The notes below the pieces were generated by a model. It saw nothing but the letters and a program-made list of their open reading frames with translations, was not told the origin of the DNA and made no database searches. Positions 40,550-45,004 of a DNA stretch of 45,004 bases are shown here, in pieces. Position 1 is the stretch's first letter. Every line of letters begins with the position of its first letter. This DNA comes from 2-02-FULL-66-14 sp964651335 (GTDB taxonomy: Bacteria > Pseudomonadota > Gammaproteobacteria > Burkholderiales > SG8-39), in assembly GCA_964651335.1 (NCBI GenBank), contig CAZYVT010000028.1:1-45004 (forward strand). The letters are read 5' to 3'. The position numbers and the translations under genes were made by a program.

Positions 40550-41814
40550 ACGTTCGCGGCCGCCGCGTCTGGGATTCGCGCGGCCGCCCCACCGTCGAGG
40601 CCGAGGTCGTGCTGAAGGGGGCCCGCGGGCGCGCAATCGCACCAGCGGGCGCGTCCACCGGCTCGTTCGAGGCCCGGGAGCTGCGCGACGGCGGGACAGC
40701 ATTGCGCGGCCTCGACGTGCGCAATGCGGTGCACAACGTCAACACGCTGATTCGAAGCGCGCTCCTCGGCGTGGACGCGAGAAGCCAGGAGACGGTGGAC
40801 CGCAGGCTGATCGATCTCGACGGCACCCCGAACAAGTCGCGGCTCGGCTGCAACGCGATCGTTGCGGTGTCGCTGGCCTGTGCGCACGCTTCCGCGGCCG
40901 CCGCCAGACGGCCGCTGTGGCGAGATCTCGCGGGGAACAGACCGCTTGCCTTGCCGGTGCCGCAGGTGCAGATCTACGGCGGCGGCGCGCACGCGCGCGG
41001 CCGGGTCGACATCCAGGACTATCTGGTCGTCTGTCCGGGCGCGGGCAGCTTCGCCGAGAGCCTCGAATGGGTGGCGGAGGTTTATTACGCGGCGGGCGCC
41101 CGGCTGGCGAAGAAGAACGCATTGCAGGGCGTCGCCGATGAGGGCGGCTACTGGCCGGCCTTCAGGTCGAACGAGGAAGGCCTCGCCGAATTGACTGCCG
41201 CCATCAGCGATGCCGGGTTCGAGCCGGGCGAGGATGTCGCCATCGCCCTCGACGTCGCGGCGACGCAGCTTTATCACGGCGGGCGTTATCACCTCGCGCT
41301 CGAAAACCGTTCGCTGACCTCGGACCAGATGCACGCGATGCTGCTGCGCTGGCTGGACGCGTATCCGATCGTGTCGATCGAGGACCCGTTCGCCGAGACC
41401 GACGACCGCGCCATGCAGGCGTTCACACGCGCGGCCGGGACCCGGGTGCAGATCGTGGGAGACGACTTCTTCGCCACCGACGTCGAGCGTCTCAAGGTGG
41501 GGATCGCGCACGCGGCCTGCAATGCCGTGCTGCTCAAGCCCAACCAGATCGGCACGCTCACCGAGACGCTCGCCTGCTGGCAGGCGGCCCGCGATGCGGG
41601 CTATGGCGCGATCGTGTCGGCGCGCTCGGGCGATTCCGAAGACGTCTCGATCGTGCACCTCGCCGTCGGCTGGGGCGTGCCGCAACTCAAGGTGGGAAGC
41701 TTCTCGCGCTCCGAGCGCATGGCGAAGTGGAACGAAGGGCTGCGCATCGAGGAAGCGCTGGGGGGCAACGCCCTGCCCTACCCGGCGCGCAAGTTGTTCA
41801 GACGAGCGCCGTGA
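40534..41814 (+). CDS. Enolase paralogue with altered active site
   Basis: The 426-residue protein is clearly of the enolase family: ASTGSFEARELRDGG, DGTPNKSRLGCNAIVAVSLA, PVPQVQIYGGGAHARGRVDI, ADEGGYWP, SIEDPFAE, VGDDFF, LLKPNQIGTLTET, and GSFSRSER. Metal ligands D240, E283 and D310 are present, as are K335, K386, E203 and H153 (yeast K345, K396, E211, H159). But the residue equivalent to E168 is D162 (VDIQD), and that equivalent to H373 is A363 (VSARSGD). A reduced or different hydratase activity, perhaps on a modified substrate, is possible. It overlaps the APH-like kinase gene by 16 bases and the convergent ABC ATPase gene by 17. Confidence 0.82.
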   Translation: MARIVDVRGRRVWDSRGRPTVEAEVVLKGARGRAIAPAGASTGSFEARELRDGGTALRGLDVRNAVHNVNTLIRSALLGVDARSQETVDRRLIDLDGTPNKSRLGCNAIVAVSLACAHASAAAARRPLWRDLAGNRPLALPVPQVQIYGGGAHARGRVDIQDYLVVCPGAGSFAESLEWVAEVYYAAGARLAKKNALQGVADEGGYWPAFRSNEEGLAELTAAISDAGFEPGEDVAIALDVAATQLYHGGRYHLALENRSLTSDQMHAMLLRWLDAYPIVSIEDPFAETDDRAMQAFTRAAGTRVQIVGDDFFATDVERLKVGIAHAACNAVLLKPNQIGTLTETLACWQAARDAGYGAIVSARSGDSEDVSIVHLAVGWGVPQLKVGSFSRSERMAKWNEGLRIEEALGGNALPYPARKLFRRAP

Positions 41815-42463
41815 GCCCTGAAGAGGTCAGCCGGTAGCGCCGGTCGCAGCCGTACGCAGCCGTCTCGGAGTGCGTCACCAGAATCCCCGCAGCACCGCGC
41901 TCCTTCACCTGCGCGCGCAGCAGTTCGAGCACCTGGCGCGCGTTCTCCGGATCGAGGTTGCCGGTCGGCTCGTCTGCGAGCACGAGCTTCGGGTCGCCCA
42001 CCAGCGCACGCGCGATCGCTACGCGCTGCAGCTCGCCTCCGGAGAGCTCGCGCGGCATGCTCGACTCGCGCCCGGCCAACCCCACCGCCGCGATCAGCTC
42101 CGCCGCCCTGCGGTCGGCCTGGTCGCGGTTCACCCCGCGCAGCAACAGCGGCAAGCCGACGTTCTGCTGGACGGTCAGATGCGGCAGGACGTGAAAGGCC
42201 TGGAACACGAAGCCGAAATGGTCGCGCCGCAGGAGCGTTGCCGAGTCATCGTCCAGCCGCGTGACCACGGCACCCTCGAACACGATGCTCCCGGAGTCCA
42301 CCGGCTCGAGCCCGGCGATCGCGTGCAGCAACGTCGATTTGCCGATGCCGGACTCGCCCACGACGGCGACGTATTCGCCGGATTCGACATCGAGCGAAAC
42401 CGCATTGAGCACGGTGCGGGCGCCGAAGCGCTTGCTGACGCCGGATAGCTTGAGCACGGTCAA
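41798..42463 (-). CDS. LolD/MacB-type ABC transporter ATPase
   Basis: The 221-residue ATPase has Walker A GESGIGKST, Q-loop FVFQAFHVLPHLT, signature LSGGELQRVAIARAL, Walker B LVLADEPTGNLD and H-loop THSE. The sequence, with the LPLLLRG insertion after the Q-loop, belongs to the LolD/MacB/FtsE-like branch that powers lipoprotein sorting or mechanotransmission. The matching permease is not in this window, so it is an orphan or lies elsewhere. The C-terminus (RYRLTSSGLTALV) is short. Convergent with the enolase-like gene. Confidence 0.88.
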   Translation of the reverse strand: MTVLKLSGVSKRFGARTVLNAVSLDVESGEYVAVVGESGIGKSTLLHAIAGLEPVDSGSIVFEGAVVTRLDDDSATLLRRDHFGFVFQAFHVLPHLTVQQNVGLPLLLRGVNRDQADRRAAELIAAVGLAGRESSMPRELSGGELQRVAIARALVGDPKLVLADEPTGNLDPENARQVLELLRAQVKERGAAGILVTHSETAAYGCDRRYRLTSSGLTALV

Positions 42464-42564
42464 AGTTTAGCGGCTTCGTCGAGTGCGCCGCGCGCGGCAG
42501 CGTTCTGGACACCTCCGGACACCCTTGCTAGACTGGCCTGCCACCACTCGGGGGGAAACCCATC

Positions 42565-43746
42565 ATGCGCATTTCGCTTCGCGTTCTGACCCTTGTCTCC
42601 GCGGTCGCGTTCGGCGCGGCTGGGCCGGCGACCGCACAGCAGAAGGTCAAGATCGGTTTCATCACAACGCTTTCCGGGCCCGGGGGCATCATTGGCGAGC
42701 ATATGAAGAACTCGGTGGAGCTCGCGCTCGACCATCTCGGCCGCAAGATCGGCGGACTGGATGTGGAGGTGATCTACGGCGACGATCAGCAGAAACCAGA
42801 CGTCGGAAAGCAGGTTGCGGACGAGATGCTCAAGAAACACCAGGTGAATTTCGTCTCGGGCATCATCTGGTCCAACGTCATGCTTGCGGTCGCACCCACC
42901 GTGACCGGGGCGGGAACGTTCATGATCGGCACCAACGCCGGCCCGCACGACCTCGCCGGCAAGCTGTGCCATGAGATGTTCTTCACGACGTCCTGGCAGA
43001 ACGATTCGACGCCCGAGGCAATGGGCAAGCACATGACCGACCAGGGCATCACCGACGCGTACCTCATGGCGCCGAATTACGCCGCCGGCAAGGACATGCT
43101 CACCGGCTTCAAGCGCTACTTCAAGGGTACGATCGCCGGCGAGGTCTACACCACGGTGAACCAGCCGGACTACCAGGCGGAGTTGAGCCAGTTGCGCGCC
43201 AAGAACCCCAAAGCGGTGTTCGTCTTCTACCCGGGCGGCATGGGCATCAATTTCCTCAAGCAATACTCCGAAGCGGGCCTGCGCGGCAAGTATCCGCTGT
43301 ATTCGGTCTATACGGTGGACGAGATCACCATTCCCGCGGTCAAGCACGCTGCGCTCGGCCAGCTGGAGACGCGCTATTGGAGCCCGGACCTCAAGAACGC
43401 GGCCAACGAGAAGTACGTTTCCGAGTACCGCAAGAAGTACGGCAAGATGCCGGTGTTCTATGGCGCACAGAGCTACGACGGCATCAAGCTGATCGACTCC
43501 GCGATTCGCGCCGTGAAGGGCAATCTCGCCGACAAGAAAGGCATGATCGCCGCAATGCGCAAGGCCGATTACCCGTCCACGCGCGGCAAGTACACCTATA
43601 ACCATAATCATTTCCCGATCCAGAACTACTACCTGCTCAAGGCGGTCGCGGGCCCGGCGGGCGGAGATCCAGTGATGGAGATACAGAAGACGGTGTTTAC
43701 GAACCACAAGGATTCGTACAGTCAGGACTGCAAGATGAAGTGGTAG
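42565..43746 (+). CDS. Liv-type ABC transporter substrate-binding protein
   Basis: The 393-residue periplasmic protein has a Sec signal (cleaved near ATAQQ) and the type I peripheral-binding fold: VKIGFITTLSGPGGIIGEHMKNSVELA, VEVIYGDDQQKPDVGKQVADEM, VDEITIPAVKHAALGQLE and a C-terminal VFTNHKDSYSQDCKMKW. Relatives bind branched-chain amino acids or aromatic and other carboxylates; the ligand is unclear. Followed after 20 bases by an intrinsic-terminator hairpin, and then the permease genes. Confidence 0.93.
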   Translation: MRISLRVLTLVSAVAFGAAGPATAQQKVKIGFITTLSGPGGIIGEHMKNSVELALDHLGRKIGGLDVEVIYGDDQQKPDVGKQVADEMLKKHQVNFVSGIIWSNVMLAVAPTVTGAGTFMIGTNAGPHDLAGKLCHEMFFTTSWQNDSTPEAMGKHMTDQGITDAYLMAPNYAAGKDMLTGFKRYFKGTIAGEVYTTVNQPDYQAELSQLRAKNPKAVFVFYPGGMGINFLKQYSEAGLRGKYPLYSVYTVDEITIPAVKHAALGQLETRYWSPDLKNAANEKYVSEYRKKYGKMPVFYGAQSYDGIKLIDSAIRAVKGNLADKKGMIAAMRKADYPSTRGKYTYNHNHFPIQNYYLLKAVAGPAGGDPVMEIQKTVFTNHKDSYSQDCKMKW

Positions 43747-43766
43747 TGTTCGGCGACCAACACGAG

Positions 43767-43795
43767 GGGCGCGGGCGGACCGCGCCCTTTTTGTT
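43767..43795 (+). terminator. Intrinsic terminator/attenuator between SBP and LivH-like genes
   Basis: GGGCGCGG at 43767-43774 pairs with CCGCGCCC at 43780-43787 around GCGGA, followed by TTTTTGTTT. It lies in the 55 bases between the receptor and the permease start (43802). As in other binding-protein operons, it would let most transcripts end after the abundant receptor. Confidence 0.8.
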
Positions 43796-43801
43796 TCCAC
43801 G

Positions 43802-44725
43802 ATGAACCTGGTACTCGTCCTCGAGCAGACGCTGAACGGGCTGCAGCTTGGCGTGATGCTGTTCCTGCTCGCCGCGGGGCTCACGCTGGTGTTCGGCATC
43901 ATGAACCTGGTGAACCTCGCCCACGGGTCTCTCTACATGGTGGGGGCCTACCTCGCGACCTACTTCTATCAGGCGACCGGGTCGTTTCCGATCGGCGCCC
44001 TGCTCGGCCTCGCGGGAACGCTCGTGGTGGGAATGCTCGTCGAGCTGGTAGCGCTGCGCACGCTGTACGAGCGCGACCACCTCGACCAGGTGCTCGCGAC
44101 CTTCGGCCTGATCCTCTTTTTCAACGAGCTGATCGCGATCCTCTGGGGCCGCGCGTCGATCTACACCACGATTCCCGCGTACCTCTCCGGCCACGTCGAG
44201 CTGTTCACCGGCCTGCGCTACCCGCTCTATCGCCTCTTCATCATCGCGGTCGGACTCGCGGTCGCCGGACTGCTCTGGTACGTGGTAGTGCGCACGCGTC
44301 TCGGCATGCTGATCCGGGCCGGCGCGAGCAACCGCACCATGGTTGCGGCGCTTGGAGTCAACATCCGGCTCCTCTACACCATCGTGTTCGGCTTCGGCGC
44401 GGCGCTCGCGGGACTCGCCGGGCTCATGGCGGCCCCGATCTTCGCCGTGCAGCCCGGCATGGGTGAATTGATCCTGATCCAGGTGTTCGTCGTCATCGTG
44501 ATCGGCGGCATCGGCTCGATCCGCGGCGCGCTCGCCGGCGCGCTGATCGTCGGCATGGTGGATACGCTCGGTCGCGCCTTTCTGAAACCGATGCTCGCGA
44601 CGGTGTTTTCACCATCGGCTGCGGACTCTGCGGGACCTGCGCTCGCCTCGATGCTGATCTATCTGCTGATGGCGGCAGTGCTCGCATTCCGGCCCGAAGG
44701 GCTCTTCCCGCCGCGTGGAGGCTAG
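43802..44725 (+). CDS. LivH-like branched-chain amino acid ABC permease
   Basis: The 307-residue inner-membrane permease has about eight helices with family stretches LFLLAAGLTLVFGIMNLVNLAHGSLYM, RTRLGMLIRAGASNRTMVAALG, and GGIGSIRGALAGALIVGM. It partners the LivM-like permease that starts one base after its stop. There is no Shine-Dalgarno, and the ATG comes soon after the terminator T-run. Together they translocate the ligand of the upstream receptor; the ATPases (LivG/LivF) are expected beyond the window. Confidence 0.94.
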   Translation: MNLVLVLEQTLNGLQLGVMLFLLAAGLTLVFGIMNLVNLAHGSLYMVGAYLATYFYQATGSFPIGALLGLAGTLVVGMLVELVALRTLYERDHLDQVLATFGLILFFNELIAILWGRASIYTTIPAYLSGHVELFTGLRYPLYRLFIIAVGLAVAGLLWYVVVRTRLGMLIRAGASNRTMVAALGVNIRLLYTIVFGFGAALAGLAGLMAAPIFAVQPGMGELILIQVFVVIVIGGIGSIRGALAGALIVGMVDTLGRAFLKPMLATVFSPSAADSAGPALASMLIYLLMAAVLAFRPEGLFPPRGG

Positions 44726-44726
44726 C

Positions 44727-45004
44727 ATGAGCAGGCGCACCATCGTGCTTGCGCTCGGCCTCGCGCTACTCGCGGTGGTGCCGCCGGTGGCGGCGCTCGC
44801 CCACCAGCCCTTTTACCTCGACCTGGTGCGCCGCGTGATGATCTTCGCGATTGCCGCGCTGAGCCTCAACCTCATCCTCGGCTACGGCGGCATGGTGTCC
44901 TTTGGCCACGCCGCCTACCTCGGCATCGGCGCCTACGCCGTAGGCATTCTCTCGCATTACGGGATCCACAACGGGTATCTCCAATGGACGCTCGCGATCG
45001 TCGC
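44727..45004 (+). CDS. LivM-like ABC permease, 3'-partial (window edge)
   Basis: The ATG at 44727 has GGAGG 7 bases upstream. The visible 92 residues show a hydrophobic N-terminus (IVLALGLALLAVVPPVA) and the LivM motif ALSLNLILGYGGMVSFGHAAYLGIGAYAVG. The gene runs off the window end. It follows the LivH-like gene by one base, so both form the heterodimeric permease of the importer. Confidence 0.93.
   Translation, partial: MSRRTIVLALGLALLAVVPPVAALAHQPFYLDLVRRVMIFAIAALSLNLILGYGGMVSFGHAAYLGIGAYAVGILSHYGIHNGYLQWTLAIV

Noticed and set aside
42460..43902. A 480-codon minus-strand frame across the receptor gene
   Set aside because: It is antisense to a well-conserved receptor, crosses the terminator, and has no recognisable motifs.
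1..45004. tRNA, rRNA, CRISPR arrays, transposase genes
   Set aside because: No cloverleaf-like segments, regular spaced repeats or transposase motifs were recognised; a dedicated scan could still find a degenerate example.

Overview
The window is a densely packed, high-GC chromosomal segment of a proteobacterium, most likely a betaproteobacterium of Burkholderiales type. This is inferred from gene content rather than any marker gene: a TctC/Bug-type solute receptor, a Liv-type ABC importer, a double-length UvrA, HtpX, PepN, PdxH and a SWIB-domain protein. No rRNA, tRNA or CRISPR array was seen. A run of exactly 100 N (36529-36628) and several frameshifts indicate a draft or metagenome-derived scaffold.

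Layout. (1) 1-5745: a frameshifted membrane protein, then a minus-strand run reading Spy/CpxP-like protein, OmpR-type response regulator, histidine kinase, LtaS-like membrane sulfatase-fold transferase and a Cys-containing envelope protein. A GTAAA-N5-GTAAA direct repeat lies in front of this run. (2) 5746-8706: PRISE-type reductase, Fpg/Nei glycosylase, an unlisted 53-residue ORF and a ubiquitin-like/Mut7-C protein. (3) 8696-16507: the slipin/NfeD pair, divergent from an 1880-residue four-ABC UvrA. The UvrA gene carries several perfect or near-perfect DNA palindromes in frame. (4) 16559-20988: small membrane protein, CRP-family regulator, VOC dioxygenase, BrnT/BrnA toxin-antitoxin, a truncated substrate-binding protein, and a phosphoribosyltransferase overlapping an MlaC-like gene. 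(5) 21156-29742: DEAD-box helicase with an apparent ATT start, AcpA-like phosphoesterase, PepN, TctC receptor, NnrU, FlK-like thioesterase and type II NADH dehydrogenase. (6) 29805-35465: ROK kinase, Phd/PIN toxin-antitoxin, an internally deleted cyclase/hydrolase remnant, GMC oxidoreductase, frameshifted DUF547 gene, HtpX with a sigma-32-like promoter, and an SRPBCC remnant. (7) 35450-37815: MFS transporter and fructose-bisphosphatase, each cut by the gap, then a SWIB protein. (8) 37976-45004: MBL hydrolase, PdxH, an APH-like kinase overlapping an enolase paralogue with altered active-site residues, an orphan LolD/MacB-type ATPase, and the start of a Liv-type operon.

Genes that probably work together are the Spy/two-component/transferase run (envelope stress), NfeD/slipin (membrane quality control), the APH/enolase overlap (unknown metabolic step), the two toxin-antitoxin pairs, and the Liv-type importer. 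The most unusual feature is the set of palindromic in-frame insertions in uvrA. Two of them occupy the equivalent loop of two different ABC modules.
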